Part shown: in pieces, positions 24,447 to 33,853 of the stretch
Position numbering within the stretch: the stretch's first letter is position 1
Layout: the number at the start of each line of letters is the position of its first letter
NCBI RefSeq assembly: GCF_900106595.1
Contig: NZ_FNNC01000003.1
Coordinates: 186,001-250,000, forward strand
Origin: Marinococcus luteus
GTDB taxonomy: Bacteria > Bacillota > Bacilli > Bacillales > Marinococcaceae
Direction of reading: 5' to 3'
Length of the DNA stretch: 64,000 nucleotides
Made by a program: the position numbers and the translations under genes
Notes under the pieces: generated by a model
The model's input: only the letters and a program-made list of their open reading frames with translations
Told to the model about the DNA's origin: nothing
Database searches by the model: none

Positions 24447-26171
24447 TTATTTACTAAATGTCAGCTGTTTTTTCCATTTGCGGCTGATTGATTTGAAATT
24501 TTGACGCCATTTCCGCGCTTCCTGTTCCTCCAGGTTCCATTCAGCCCCTGCTGTAAGAAACAGCTCAACTGCATCCTTCCAGCTGCTCCACCCTGCAGCA
24601 TCGCTGTGAAAAAGCAAATAACCATCCGGCCGTATGAGCATGGATTCCCCTGGCCCGATCAATTGCCGGAACTCCCTGCTTAAATGTCTTTCACTCCAGC
24701 ATAGAATATCATCAGGCTGCCCCATCGTCGGTGTCGGCGACACTAGTGCAGGCTGTACCATGCTCCCAAAATACGGAGCGGATTTGCGGATCCAGCGCTT
24801 AATAAACGCATATTCCTTGTCGATCCGGCTGCCGCTCGTGCGCATCACAAATAAAAATTTCCCTTCCTGCAAATGCTCATATAACCTGGTTTTACGATTT
24901 TCAAAATCCGTTAATGCTGCGTCGGGTACCCGGTCTCCTGGATGAAGTGCCCCTGCGCGCCTGAGTTCTTCTTTCAGCGGCGGCGCCGATGCCCGGTATC
25001 TCACCGACAAATGCGACAGTCTCCGGATAAAGGCCTCCGGGAGCTGTTCAATCATCTCCACCATTTTCAGCGTGCGGTTTCTTGCCTGAACAGCAATAGG
25101 CTTTTGCACAGCCAGGCTTCGAACCGTCCAATCCGTCGTCCGGTTGACTTTTCTCGCAACCGGAAGCCGCTCAGCCTCGTATGACTTAAGCAGCGTTTCC
25201 GGGCAAGCCCTCGCGCATACCATGCCAAGCTTCCAGCTTAAATTAATGCTGTCCTGGATGCCGAGGTTCACACTCTGGCTTGTCATCGGGTGATGGGCAT
25301 GCGCCGCTTCACCGACTAAAAAGACATCACCCGCCCGAAATTCCTTTGCCTGATGGAACACAGCCTGCTTCGACTGTACCGTAACCGCCGTTTGCATCGA
25401 CAACGGGAGGCCAGTGATTTTTTGGTAGAGTCCCCGCAGAGAGGCTTCTGTATTTTCAAGTCGGGTGTATGGCTCCTCGCGGTCGACCATCATGATTCTC
25501 GCCTGATGACCGGGAAGATCTGCGGCAAACATAATTCCCTTTTTATTAAACATCATGGACGGGGCATTGTTTGTCAGCCGCTGCTCTGTTTTAACATCTG
25601 CCATCATTAACTCAGAGCCGCCATCCATTTTGCATTTAATGGAAGCAAGCTGCCGGACAACACTGTCAATCCCGTCAGCCCCAACAACATAATCAGCAAT
25701 TATCCGCTCTTCCATGTTATTTTTTTCGACTATCGCTTCTGTTTTTAAACCATTCTGCTTCAGCTTCGTAATGCGCATGCCCCATTCCACAGACGTTTTC
25801 ACCAATGCACGCTGCAGCAAACGCTGCACATCACAGTTAGCCAGCGACAATACAAACGGATAAGGAGATTCATCTTTCAAAAAATCGAAGGAAGGGGTAA
25901 AAATCTGTTTTCCTTCATAATTGAATTCCAGTGAATGATAAGCTATTCCTGTCTCCAGCAATGGTTTTGCCAGTTTAATGCTTTCGAGCACTTCAAGCGT
26001 CCGCGCATATAAAAGCAGTGCTTTCGGTTCATGGGCAGGAGATTTCTGTTCTTCAAGCAGCCGGACATTTACATCATAGCGTTCCAAAGCCCGTGCCAGC
26101 ACAAGTCCTTCGATGCTTGTCCCGGCGATAATAATATTTGTATGACTCGTAACCATCTCTCCAGCCCCCAT
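24447..26171 (-). CDS. FAD-dependent monooxygenase (aromatic hydroxylase family)
   Basis: About 574 residues. The FAD domain starts at IIIAGTSIEGLVLARALERYDV (GxGxxG partly replaced, GTSIEG), followed by DYVVGADGIDSVVRQL (DG motif) and GDVFLVGEAAHAHHPMTSQSVNLGIQDSINL (GD motif). A thioredoxin-like C-terminal domain ends the protein, as in the PheA/TfdB/MhpA group. These enzymes hydroxylate phenolic or polyketide rings with NAD(P)H and O2. Start is uncertain: ATG 26171 lies 4 nt after the upstream GNAT stop with AAAGAG; ATG 26156 is the other option. Confidence 0.8.
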   Translation of the reverse strand: MGAGEMVTSHTNIIIAGTSIEGLVLARALERYDVNVRLLEEQKSPAHEPKALLLYARTLEVLESIKLAKPLLETGIAYHSLEFNYEGKQIFTPSFDFLKDESPYPFVLSLANCDVQRLLQRALVKTSVEWGMRITKLKQNGLKTEAIVEKNNMEERIIADYVVGADGIDSVVRQLASIKCKMDGGSELMMADVKTEQRLTNNAPSMMFNKKGIMFAADLPGHQARIMMVDREEPYTRLENTEASLRGLYQKITGLPLSMQTAVTVQSKQAVFHQAKEFRAGDVFLVGEAAHAHHPMTSQSVNLGIQDSINLSWKLGMVCARACPETLLKSYEAERLPVARKVNRTTDWTVRSLAVQKPIAVQARNRTLKMVEMIEQLPEAFIRRLSHLSVRYRASAPPLKEELRRAGALHPGDRVPDAALTDFENRKTRLYEHLQEGKFLFVMRTSGSRIDKEYAFIKRWIRKSAPYFGSMVQPALVSPTPTMGQPDDILCWSERHLSREFRQLIGPGESMLIRPDGYLLFHSDAAGWSSWKDAVELFLTAGAEWNLEEQEARKWRQNFKSISRKWKKQLTFSK

Positions 26172-26175
26172 CCTC

Positions 26176-26637
26176 TTAAAGCTCTTTATGCACTGTAACC
26201 CGCCTTGGTTCATATCCGATTTTTTTATAGAAGGCTTCTGCTATATAATTCTGCGCCAGATAATCCAGCTCAAGTCTATCTGCTCCGTAGTCCCGCGCAG
26301 CATACTCCGCCTCTTTCATTAAAAAAGCCCCAACACCCTGACCCTGATGTTGATCTTTCACAACAATCTGATAAATGTAGCCATAGTGCGAAGGACGTTT
26401 AAAATCGTTGCCTTTTTCTTTGCGAAGCTCAAGCCAGACGTACCCCAGCGGTTCGTCGTCTTCTACAGCAATAAAAAACATGTGGCAGTCGTCAGCGAGC
26501 TTTTTTTCAAAATACGATTGAGCCGACGGCTGATCGTAAGGGAAGAAAAGTTCAGGATGAAGGTTTACGTGCCATTCGTGCAGCGACTGATTCAGCCGGC
26601 TGAGCAGCACCGGGTCTTCTGTTCTTTTAATATACAT
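26176..26637 (-). CDS. GNAT N-acetyltransferase
   Basis: 153 residues from ATG 26637, with GGGGGAG 5 nt upstream (GTG 26643 overlaps that site). DQHQGQGVGAFLMKEAEYAA is the acetyl-CoA loop and AEAFYKKIGYEPR the C-terminal signature. It is the first gene of a pair with the FAD monooxygenase. Substrate unknown. Confidence 0.85.
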   Translation of the reverse strand: MYIKRTEDPVLLSRLNQSLHEWHVNLHPELFFPYDQPSAQSYFEKKLADDCHMFFIAVEDDEPLGYVWLELRKEKGNDFKRPSHYGYIYQIVVKDQHQGQGVGAFLMKEAEYAARDYGADRLELDYLAQNYIAEAFYKKIGYEPRRVTVHKEL

Positions 26638-26900
26638 AACCACTCCCCCTATTCAGTATCCTTCGAGTTCTTTTCCTCCACTATCTTCTTTCTGCACTTT
26701 TCCATATCCTTCTCCTGTCAATAAAAAGAGTCCCCGGGCATGACCATTCCAATTTTTTATACATCTTTCGAATGAAGCTGTATAATTATTTTACCATTAT
26801 TATACAAATTTTTGCGCATAATTTCGTTGTTTAGGATATTTTATGTTAAAGTATAAAAGGTTTATGCTTTTAACCTCGTCTACTGATGGGAGGACACGAA

Positions 26901-27761
26901 ATGTTTTCAATGGTCGCAATTGACTTGGACGGCACTCTTTTAAACAGTGAAAACCAATTAGATGACAAAACGATACAAACACTTGAAACAGCCGTCGAAA
27001 ACGGAATTGATATCATTATCGCTACAGGCAGAGCCCACTTTGACGTATGGAACATTCTTAAAAATACTTCTCTTCATCCGTGGGTAATTTCTGCAAACGG
27101 TGCTGCTATTCACTCTCCGGACCGTGAGTTGTATATCTCTGTACCCCTTCCAAAAGAAACAGGCATGGAAGTACTTTCATGGCTTCATCAGCAGGAATTC
27201 TATTATGAAGCGTTTACAGAGAAAGCTATTTACACTCCTCACAACAGCCGGGAACTGCTTCAAATCGAGCAGGACCGGATCAAAAGCTCCAACCCCCACG
27301 CGGATACAGCTTCCATGCAGAAAGCAGCGGAACGACAGTACAGCCAAATCGGATTTTCTTTTATTGAAAGCTACCTCGATCTGTATGATATGAAAGTTTC
27401 CCTGTATAATATTTTGGCCGTCTCTTTTATCGGAGAAAAGCGCCGGGCAGGCATTGACCATTTTAAACATCGGGAAGATTTAACCCTCGTTACTTCGGGT
27501 GATCATAATTTCGAGGTTGAACATACAGGAGCTTCGAAAGGACTTGCCCTTGAAAGACTTGCTACAGAGCTTGCTGTACCGTTAAAAGATACCGCCGCCA
27601 TCGGAGACAATTACAATGATATCACTATGCTTGAAACCGCCGGCTATGCTGTCGCTATCGGAAACGCTGTGGATGAAGTCAAAGCCATGAGCGATCATAT
27701 TGTTGGCACAAACGATGAATACGGCGTCGCGGAAGCTCTTACATACATGTTGAATTCTTAA
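26901..27761 (+). CDS. HAD-superfamily Cof-type sugar phosphatase
   Basis: 286 residues. Motif I DLDGTLLNSENQ (nucleophile and acid Asp), motif II ATGRAHFD, motif III/IV ASKGLALERL ... AAIGDNYNDITML. The large C2B cap (about 85-190) defines the Cof/YcsE class that dephosphorylates sugar phosphates or FMN/PLP. A paralogue with the same layout is at 47552-48427. ATG 26901 has GGAGG 7 nt upstream. Confidence 0.9.
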   Translation: MFSMVAIDLDGTLLNSENQLDDKTIQTLETAVENGIDIIIATGRAHFDVWNILKNTSLHPWVISANGAAIHSPDRELYISVPLPKETGMEVLSWLHQQEFYYEAFTEKAIYTPHNSRELLQIEQDRIKSSNPHADTASMQKAAERQYSQIGFSFIESYLDLYDMKVSLYNILAVSFIGEKRRAGIDHFKHREDLTLVTSGDHNFEVEHTGASKGLALERLATELAVPLKDTAAIGDNYNDITMLETAGYAVAIGNAVDEVKAMSDHIVGTNDEYGVAEALTYMLNS

Positions 27762-27860
27762 ATGATGCATTTTTTCATCTGTCTATACCATACCACGTGC
27801 TCGTACATTTTCGTCTGCCTTTTCGAAATATAAACAGAGGTGCTGAAACTTCACTGCATG

Positions 27861-27900
27861 AGCCGGGATCCGAAGAATTTTTTTGGATCCCGGCTTTTTT
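27861..27900 (+). terminator. Terminator of the HAD phosphatase gene
   Basis: Perfect 11-bp stem AGCCGGGATCC / GGATCCCGGCT followed by TTTTT, 100 nt after the stop. Confidence 0.88.
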
Positions 27901-27903
27901 CAT

Positions 27904-27933
27904 AAAAAAAGCCCGTGCCTGAAAAGGCACGGG
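27904..27933 (-). terminator. Terminator of the catalase gene
   Basis: Perfect stem CCCGTGCC / GGCACGGG with a T-run on the minus strand. It stands back to back with the previous terminator. Confidence 0.85.
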
Positions 27934-27995
27934 TACAAGTTGTGAGTGGATAATGCATAAAATTAAATTGGTGATTGCGCAAACGGTGGTACTGC

Positions 27996-29459
27996 TTACG
28001 CTTCTTCTTGTGGTACTTTATAGCCAAGTCCTTCTGCAATACGGCGTCCGTAATCCGGATCCGCTTTGTAGAAGATTTCTAATTGACGCTTAATAATTTC
28101 ATCCTTACGGACTGGTTTCATGTGGCCCACAAATGCATCAACGAGACGCTGCTTTTCGTCCTCGCTCATCAGGCGGTACAGATCGCCAGCCTGCGTGTAG
28201 TGATCATCGTCAGGGTAAGGTGTGCTTGCAACCTTGCCTTCTACATCAAACGGGCTGATTTCTGCTGCTGCGTCTTCAGTAGGACCACCGTAGCTGTTCG
28301 GTTCATAGTTCTTCGAACCGCCTCCGTTGTCATCTGTGCGCATGAAGCCGTCACGCTGATAGTTGTTTGTGCCGCTTACTGGTTTGTTAACCGGAATCTG
28401 CTCATGGTTGGCGCCTACGCGGTAACGGTGGGCGTCAGAGTAAGAGAACAGACGTCCCTGCAGCATTTTGTCCGGAGAAGCCTCGATACCAGGTACAAAG
28501 TGGCCTGGAGAAAACGCAGCCTGCTCTACTTCTGCGAAGTAGTTTTCAGGGTTTTTGTTTAATGTCATACGGCCGACTTCAATACGTGGATAGTCTTCTT
28601 TCGACCAGATTTTTGTAACATCAAACGGATCCCATTTGTACGTGAGTGCTTCTTCGTAAGGCATAACCTGTACATACAGTGTCCAGGAAGGATAATCTTC
28701 TTCTTCGATAGCATTGAACAGATCTTCTGTATGATAGTCCGGGTTTTCACCAGCTATTTGATTTGCTGTTGGCTCATCAAGGTTTTTAACGCCCTGATCA
28801 CTGATAAAGTGGTATTTTACCCAGAATGCTTCTCCCTGGTCATTGACCCACTTAAACGTATGACTGCCATAGCCATTCATGTGGCGCCACGTTGCTGGAA
28901 TACCACGGTCACCGTGCAGATACGTGATCTGGTGCAGCGACTCTGGAGAAAGGGACCAGAAGTCAAATGCCATATCCGGATCTTTCAAGTGCGTCTGTGG
29001 ATCACGTTTTTGTGTGTGGATGAAATCCGGGAATTTAATAGCGTCACGAATAAAGAAGATCGGCGTGTTGTTACCTACGAGATCGTAGTTGCCTTCTTCT
29101 GTATAGAATTTTACAGAGAAACCACGCGGATCACGTACGGTGTCCGCTGAACCGGATTCGCCCGCCACTGTGGAAAAACGGATGAACATCGGTGTTTCTT
29201 TTCCTTTTTCGCTTAAGAAATCAGCTTTGGTATACTTGGAAATTTCGTCGTTTGTCACTTCAAAAACACCATGAGCACCGCCGCCTTTTGCGTGAACGAC
29301 ACGCTCAGGAATGCGCTCGCGGTTAAAGTGAGCAAGTTTTTCTAAAAGGTGTACGTCCTGAATAAGAGTCGGGCCTCTGTTGCCTGCTGTCAACGAGTTC
29401 TGGTTATCTCCAACTGGAGCACCTGAACCGGTTGTTTGTACATTTTTACGATCAGCCAT
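27996..29459 (-). CDS. katA: Heme catalase KatA (clade 3, monofunctional)
   Basis: 487 residues, the usual length of small-subunit catalases. The distal His is in [12 protein letters not shown], the catalytic Asn in [11 protein letters not shown], the proximal heme ligand Tyr in [13 protein letters not shown]. Decomposes hydrogen peroxide in the cytoplasm. ATG 29459 with AGAGGTGATG upstream. A promoter at 29495-29522 precedes it. The AT-rich stretch just above that promoter (29520-29540) contains a TTATAA half-site but no clear full PerR box, so peroxide control is only a guess. Confidence 0.95.
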   Translation of the reverse strand: MADRKNVQTTGSGAPVGDNQNSLTAGNRGPTLIQDVHLLEKLAHFNRERIPERVVHAKGGGAHGVFEVTNDEISKYTKADFLSEKGKETPMFIRFSTVAGESGSADTVRDPRGFSVKFYTEEGNYDLVGNNTPIFFIRDAIKFPDFIHTQKRDPQTHLKDPDMAFDFWSLSPESLHQITYLHGDRGIPATWRHMNGYGSHTFKWVNDQGEAFWVKYHFISDQGVKNLDEPTANQIAGENPDYHTEDLFNAIEEEDYPSWTLYVQVMPYEEALTYKWDPFDVTKIWSKEDYPRIEVGRMTLNKNPENYFAEVEQAAFSPGHFVPGIEASPDKMLQGRLFSYSDAHRYRVGANHEQIPVNKPVSGTNNYQRDGFMRTDDNGGGSKNYEPNSYGGPTEDAAAEISPFDVEGKVASTPYPDDDHYTQAGDLYRLMSEDEKQRLVDAFVGHMKPVRKDEIIKRQLEIFYKADPDYGRRIAEGLGYKVPQEEA

Positions 29460-29494
29460 GCTTTCATCACCTCTTAATTATTTTCATATCCCAT

Positions 29495-29522
29495 ATGATA
29501 ACATACCCCACATAAAAATCAA
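29495..29522 (-). promoter_or_regulatory. Promoter of katA
   Basis: TTGATT-N16-TATCAT on the minus strand, about 35 nt before the start codon. The rest of the 29460-29731 gap is AT-rich and holds no gene I can support. Confidence 0.5.
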
Positions 29523-29731
29523 TATTATTTTATAACAATTTTAATCTGGGGGTTCGCTTTTTAATTGCCTTACACTTTAAAAACAGCTTAAATCCTTTAA
29601 AAATCGTTGTTATCCTCGACTCAATTGAATATCTGCCCTTTTAATTGAAAATCACAGCGGCTCTCCGGCGCTCTGAGCGAAAGAGCAGGTTTATTCATTT
29701 AGTAATCGTGCTCTTGCTCTTTTTATTGGCT

Positions 29732-30508
29732 TTATTGCAAAAATTCTCTGACTTCTTCTACGAATCGTTCATGCTCTTCAACGTTTATTCCATGACCCGA
29801 GTGTTCATATTCCACAAACCGGCATGAAGGAATCAGGTCAGCTATCTCTCTTCCGTATTCCGGCGGATTCAGGCCATCGTATTTCCCGCTGATCACGAGC
29901 GATTCTGCCTCTACAAAAGGAAGCTGGTCACGGAAATCAAATCCCTTTAAAGCATCAGACGCTGCCTGCTCTTCTTCGGCATTCAGCTCGACGGCCCGGT
30001 CTTCGATCTGCTTTGACCAATCCTGTACCTTACCAATATCATGATAGATATACATCGAGGCTTTATTTAATTTTTCACGGTGGGAAAGACCGCTCAACTC
30101 AGCTTCATGCTCAGCAAACAAGCGGGCAGTGGAAGATGTTTTTCCATGCGCTTTCGGTGCTGTCAGCACAAGTTTCGCCACTCTTTTTGGAGCTTCAACA
30201 GCTACACCCTGAGCGATATAGCTGCCCATTGAAACACCGACCAGATGAGCTGATTCAATGTCAAGCTTGTTCATCATGTGCAGTACATCCTGTATATGAT
30301 CTTCCAATGTATATGCTTTAGGCTTGTCCGACCTGCCGTGCCCTCTCATATCAAGCGCTATAACGCGGAACCCATCTTTCAACTGCTCCATTTCACGTTC
30401 AAACATCGTATGATCTCCAGTCAGCCCGTGCAGAAAAATAACAGGATAGCCTTGTCCGGCTTGTTTATAATACAGAGTGACTTTGTCCGCACTGCTCATA
30501 GTCGACAT
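29732..30508 (-). CDS. Alpha/beta-fold hydrolase
   Basis: 258 residues from ATG 30508 (AAGGG 9 nt upstream). Oxyanion region VIFLHGLTGDH, nucleophile elbow LVGVSMGSYIAQ with the catalytic Ser, acid in SGKYDGLNPPE and catalytic His in EHSGHGINVEEHERF. A soluble serine hydrolase of the 3-oxoadipate enol-lactonase/esterase-like class; substrate not predictable. Confidence 0.87.
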   Translation of the reverse strand: MSTMSSADKVTLYYKQAGQGYPVIFLHGLTGDHTMFEREMEQLKDGFRVIALDMRGHGRSDKPKAYTLEDHIQDVLHMMNKLDIESAHLVGVSMGSYIAQGVAVEAPKRVAKLVLTAPKAHGKTSSTARLFAEHEAELSGLSHREKLNKASMYIYHDIGKVQDWSKQIEDRAVELNAEEEQAASDALKGFDFRDQLPFVEAESLVISGKYDGLNPPEYGREIADLIPSCRFVEYEHSGHGINVEEHERFVEEVREFLQ

Positions 30509-30590
30509 TTCTTCCATCCCTTCTAAATTTCACATTGGAAAAATTGTACCATAAGATATTTCCGGGGTGTTAGTTTGAGCGCTGCTCCGG

Positions 30591-31181
30591 TCAATTCCCG
30601 TTTGTGAAATATCCCTCATTTAACGCTTCCTTCCACCAATGAGCAAAAATTTCTTCTGCAGCAGTGCTGCTGTTTTTCCATGTCTGTGCCCGATTTTCCA
30701 CATCCTCCGGCCGGACGCCATTTTTTCTCCAGGAAGCTCCTCTGGTAAAAATATTCTGTCCCATCGCCTGCATTCGGTCAAGCGAACGGGCAAAGTCTGC
30801 TTCAGTACTCTTTTCCTTTTCAAATTCACGCCATCTTTTTATATACCAACGCCCGAGTTCAGCCGGAAGCCTGCTTTTTATTTTTTCCGCTGCCTGCCAC
30901 TCCCTTTCTTCCTGATCTTTTTTGCCCTCTTCGTTATACGCAAACGTATCACCGGCATATATTTCTACCAGGTCGTGTATCAACAGCATTTCCACTACTT
31001 TCGCAATATCCATGCCCGGATCAACTTCCCGGTACAAAAGCAGGGCATACATGCATAAATGCCAGCTGTGCTCCGCGTCGTTCTCCCGATCCCCATCCTT
31101 CTTTAATGAAGCACGCTGAATGGATTTCATTTCGTCAAACAGTTCCAGCGTTTCTAAAATAGAAAATAATCTGGCATTCAC
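30591..31181 (-). CDS. HD-domain phosphohydrolase (YfbR/HDDC2-like)
   Basis: 196 residues. Metal ligands are visible: His in AEHSWHLCMY, the HD pair in LLIHDLVEIYAGD and a later Asp in RSLDRMQAM. The layout matches HD_3 proteins such as 5'-deoxynucleotidases that dephosphorylate dNMPs. It stands alone between the hydrolase gene and the divergent Yip1 gene. Confidence 0.82.
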   Translation of the reverse strand: MNARLFSILETLELFDEMKSIQRASLKKDGDRENDAEHSWHLCMYALLLYREVDPGMDIAKVVEMLLIHDLVEIYAGDTFAYNEEGKKDQEEREWQAAEKIKSRLPAELGRWYIKRWREFEKEKSTEADFARSLDRMQAMGQNIFTRGASWRKNGVRPEDVENRAQTWKNSSTAAEEIFAHWWKEALNEGYFTNGN

Positions 31182-31281
31182 GGTCCAACCTCCTTATACA
31201 ACCTGTTTTCTTTCTTCAAACTATTGTACACTAACATTAGATGGAAAAAAGATACATTGAGGAAAGCGGGGAATGATCATT

Positions 31282-31908
31282 ATGAAGCCCAGGCAGTTGT
31301 CAGCTTTGCTTACTGCACCCCGAAAAACGTACCGGCAATTAAGCGACCATCCAAAGCTTCATTTCACCGCCTTTTGGATCGTTATCCTTGCCGGAATGTC
31401 CCAGGCCTTTGCACAAAACGCCCGGGAAACGGCACCGCTTGAAACGGACTCTGCTCTTTTTACGTTTCTGGCAGCCGTCGGCATTATCGCTGCGTTCCTT
31501 ATATTTCAAATCATTACTTTTTACTTGAATGGACTGATCCTAAAGCTCGTTATTTTGATCTTCCAGGGCGGGATGACTGCCCGGGAAGCCCGGACGGTTT
31601 ATGGACTCTCCCTTTTTCCGCAGGCTATCATTTTCCCCCTCATTTTTTTACTGCACATCGGCCAGCTTGTGGGCAGCGGTGACATTGCCACGCTGCTTAC
31701 AGCCATCGCCGGGGTTCTCACAGCCGTTGCCTCTATTTGGACTATTGTCACCCAGGTGAATTTAATTTCTGCCGCTGCCGGCTTTTCCGGCGGGAAAGCT
31801 TTTGGGGCATTTGTCGTGTTTGCCTTGTTACTGACGCTCCTCATTGTTATTATCGTTCTGGTTTTAGCTATGACGGCTATTTTCGTCTTCGGCGTCTTCT
31901 CCAGTTAA
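31282..31908 (+). CDS. Yip1-domain membrane protein
   Basis: 208 residues with five hydrophobic segments. It starts MKPRQLSALLTAPRKTYRQL, a pattern seen in bacterial Yip1-family proteins, and includes ARTVYGLSLFPQAIIFPL between helices. Function in bacteria unknown. ATG 31282 is preferred (GGGG 9-10 nt upstream) over ATG 31273. Confidence 0.75.
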   Translation: MKPRQLSALLTAPRKTYRQLSDHPKLHFTAFWIVILAGMSQAFAQNARETAPLETDSALFTFLAAVGIIAAFLIFQIITFYLNGLILKLVILIFQGGMTAREARTVYGLSLFPQAIIFPLIFLLHIGQLVGSGDIATLLTAIAGVLTAVASIWTIVTQVNLISAAAGFSGGKAFGAFVVFALLLTLLIVIIVLVLAMTAIFVFGVFSS

Positions 31909-31917
31909 TCAACTAAA

Positions 31918-31947
31918 ACAGCTGCGTTTTAAAATAGACGCAGCTGT
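31918..31947. terminator. Bidirectional terminator between the Yip1 gene and dinB
   Basis: Perfect stem ACAGCTGCG / CGCAGCTGT. The loop contains the dinB stop codon. U-tracts are weak on both sides. Confidence 0.65.
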
Positions 31948-33047
31948 TCGTAATTAACTGTTTTATAAACCTTGCCGCGACCTCCTGTCACTTCCCCCGG
32001 CCCATAAAACTCGGAAGCTGTAACTCCGAGCAGCCGAACCGGATCCCCTCCGGACGTGCCTTCTTCGAGTAAGGAACGCAGAGCTTCAAGCAGCTCTGCA
32101 TGATCGTTGCTTGGATGTTCAAGTGTAGACCGCCGGGTAATTTGCTGAAAATCGGCGAATTTAATTTTTAACACAATGCACTTAGTACGGATACCGTCTT
32201 TTCTCAGACGTGCCAGTACTTGATCGAGCAGCTCCTCAATGACTGGAAGCATATCCTGTACGAGCAGAAGATCCTGCGAAAGCGTCGTTTCTTTCCCCAG
32301 AGACTTACGTTCTCTTTCCGGGTTTACCGGACGTTCGTCAAGTCCCCGGGCCTGCCGGTAAAAAACGTGGCCCTGCTTATGGAATAATTCCACGAGCCGT
32401 TCTTCGCTCAGCTGCTGCAAACCCTCCCCAGTCTGAATGCCGAGGGAATCGAATTTCCGTTTGGTTACTTTTCCCACTCCACGGAAATCCCCGATAGGCA
32501 GAGCCTTCACAAACGCCTCTGCCCGGTCCGGTGTAATAACAGTCAGACCGTCCGGCTTGTTATAATCCGACGCTGCCTTTGCAAGAAATTTATTATAGGA
32601 CACCCCCGCCGATGCGGTCAGCCCCGTCGTTTGATAAATCATCCGCCGTATCTCTTTAGCTGCCAGGGTAGCGGATGGAATATTCCAATGGTTTTCTGTT
32701 ACATCCAAATAAGCCTCATCCAGGGAAAGAGGTTCCACCAAATCTGTGCAGTCATGAAATATATTCATAATTTCACGTGAAACTTCTTTGTATTTCTCCA
32801 TATTCCCTTTAATGAAAATGGCTTCCGGGCATCTTCGGTAGGCTTCGTAGGAAGACATAGCTGAATGAATACCGTATGGCCTTGCTTCATAAGAGCACGT
32901 AGCCACTACCCCTCTTGACCAGGGAGAGCCTCCGACTACCAGGGGCTTGTTCCGTAAGCGGGGTTGGTCACGCTGTTCAATAGAAGCGAAAAAAGCATCC
33001 ATATCTATATGAATAATTTTCCGGAGTTTTTGTTGTTCCTGCTTCAC
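31929..33047 (-). CDS. dinB: DNA polymerase IV (Y family)
   Basis: 372 residues. IIHIDMDAFFASIEQRD and SLDEAYLDV carry the catalytic Asp/Glu residues; GVVATCSYEARPYGIHSAM, the GVSYNKFLAKAASDYNKPDG finger/palm motif and GVGKVTKRKFDSLGI (helix-hairpin-helix) are all present. The C-terminal little finger domain is complete, but no beta-clamp motif beyond the final EQLRLF is obvious; that terminal QLxLF fits a clamp-binding peptide. The start is GTG 33047. Promoter and LexA box upstream indicate SOS control. Error-prone translesion synthesis is its expected role. Confidence 0.95.
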   Translation of the reverse strand: MKQEQQKLRKIIHIDMDAFFASIEQRDQPRLRNKPLVVGGSPWSRGVVATCSYEARPYGIHSAMSSYEAYRRCPEAIFIKGNMEKYKEVSREIMNIFHDCTDLVEPLSLDEAYLDVTENHWNIPSATLAAKEIRRMIYQTTGLTASAGVSYNKFLAKAASDYNKPDGLTVITPDRAEAFVKALPIGDFRGVGKVTKRKFDSLGIQTGEGLQQLSEERLVELFHKQGHVFYRQARGLDERPVNPERERKSLGKETTLSQDLLLVQDMLPVIEELLDQVLARLRKDGIRTKCIVLKIKFADFQQITRRSTLEHPSNDHAELLEALRSLLEEGTSGGDPVRLLGVTASEFYGPGEVTGGRGKVYKTVNYEQLRLF

Positions 33048-33087
33048 TTCCTACGCCCCCTTATGCGCGCAGTTTTCTGTTCTCTTT

Positions 33088-33116
33088 ATTATATCGGACA
33101 CCACCATTTTTCACAA
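33088..33116 (-). promoter_or_regulatory. Promoter of dinB
   Basis: TTGTGA-N17-TATAAT on the minus strand, 41 nt before the GTG start. Its -35 overlaps the LexA box. Confidence 0.75.
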
Positions 33117-33127
33117 ACGTATGTTCC
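33114..33127. promoter_or_regulatory. LexA (SOS) box of dinB
   Basis: CAAACGTATGTTCC matches the Gram-positive LexA consensus CGAACRNRYGTTYC at 13 of 14 positions and covers the -35 region, an ideal place to block transcription. Confidence 0.75.
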
Positions 33128-33266
33128 TATTCGTTGATAATCCTCTATTTTTTACGGCCGGGGTCTCTGCCCTCTTCATTGCGTTCCCGGGCACTTTAGT
33201 ATACTATCATACTCGTACAAATACGGAGGCTTCGAGTTACATCCACACCTGATTGGAGGAATATAT

Positions 33267-33536
33267 ATGAATTATGAAGTTCAGATTTTCACCCAGCCAA
33301 ACTGCTCCTCCTGCGCTAAAGTAAAGGGCTGGTTCCAGGAAAACCGTATTTCTTTTATCGAGAAAGATATCGTAAACGACCCACAGGCAAACCAGGAATT
33401 CGGTGCGTTAAACGAAAAATTCGTTCCTATTACTATTATTATTACGGACGACAAAAGGTATCAGGTCGTCGGCCCAAACCTCAAAAAAATAAAAACACTT
33501 GTTACTACAGTCGGGATATCCGGCCAAAGCAATTAA
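33267..33536 (+). CDS. Glutaredoxin-family protein (NrdH-like)
   Basis: 89 residues with a thioredoxin fold. The redox motif is CSSC in FTQPNCSSCAKVKGWF, followed by ENRISFIEKDI and the cis-Pro strand FVPITII. It would reduce disulfides or serve ribonucleotide reductase; no nrd genes are nearby. Start supported by GGAGG upstream. Confidence 0.85.
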   Translation: MNYEVQIFTQPNCSSCAKVKGWFQENRISFIEKDIVNDPQANQEFGALNEKFVPITIIITDDKRYQVVGPNLKKIKTLVTTVGISGQSN

Positions 33537-33550
33537 TGCTAACGACATCC

Positions 33551-33579
33551 AGCACTGGTTTTCAAACCGGTGCTTTTTT
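33551..33579 (+). terminator. Terminator of the glutaredoxin gene
   Basis: Stem AGCACTGGTTT / AAACCGGTGCT with one mismatch, then TTTTT. Confidence 0.85.
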
Positions 33580-33718
33580 ATATTTTCCGAACGAACACTT
33601 TCGGATGTAAAACACGATAAACCCTGCGTGCTGCTGTTTAAATAAAGAGGCTTGCAGTTGTGCCTCCCGGGGTAAACACCTATAACAGCGAGAATCTGCA
33701 GCGAAGGGAGGAAGATTT

Positions 33719-33817
33719 GTGCCTACAGTGCTTTTTATCATAACGATAATTATTGCCGGGACGGTTTTAGCTTCTATTGGGTTTTATTTCCTTCGTAAAT
33801 TTTACGACAAATTATGA
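33719..33817 (+). CDS. 32-residue single-pass membrane peptide
   Basis: Starts at GTG with GGGAGG 7 nt upstream and encodes a short N-terminus, one hydrophobic helix (LFIITIIIAGTVLASIGFYF) and a basic tail ending LRKFYDKL. A strong hairpin terminator follows within 5 nt, which together with the ribosome site supports a real gene. I do not recognise a family. It is flanked by terminators on both sides, so it is its own unit. Confidence 0.7.
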   Translation: MPTVLFIITIIIAGTVLASIGFYFLRKFYDKL

Positions 33818-33821
33818 AAGA

Positions 33822-33853
33822 GGACAGTTCACCGCGTGAACCGTCCTTTTTTT
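33822..33853 (+). terminator. Terminator of the 32-residue peptide gene
   Basis: GGACAGTTCAC / GTGAACCGTCC stem with one mismatch, then TTTTTTT. Confidence 0.85.

Noticed and set aside
28083-29150. Plus-strand ORFs opposite the catalase gene
   Set aside because: Antisense shadows of a complete katA gene.
29520-29545. PerR box upstream of katA
   Set aside because: Only a TTATAA half-site is present; the second half does not match.
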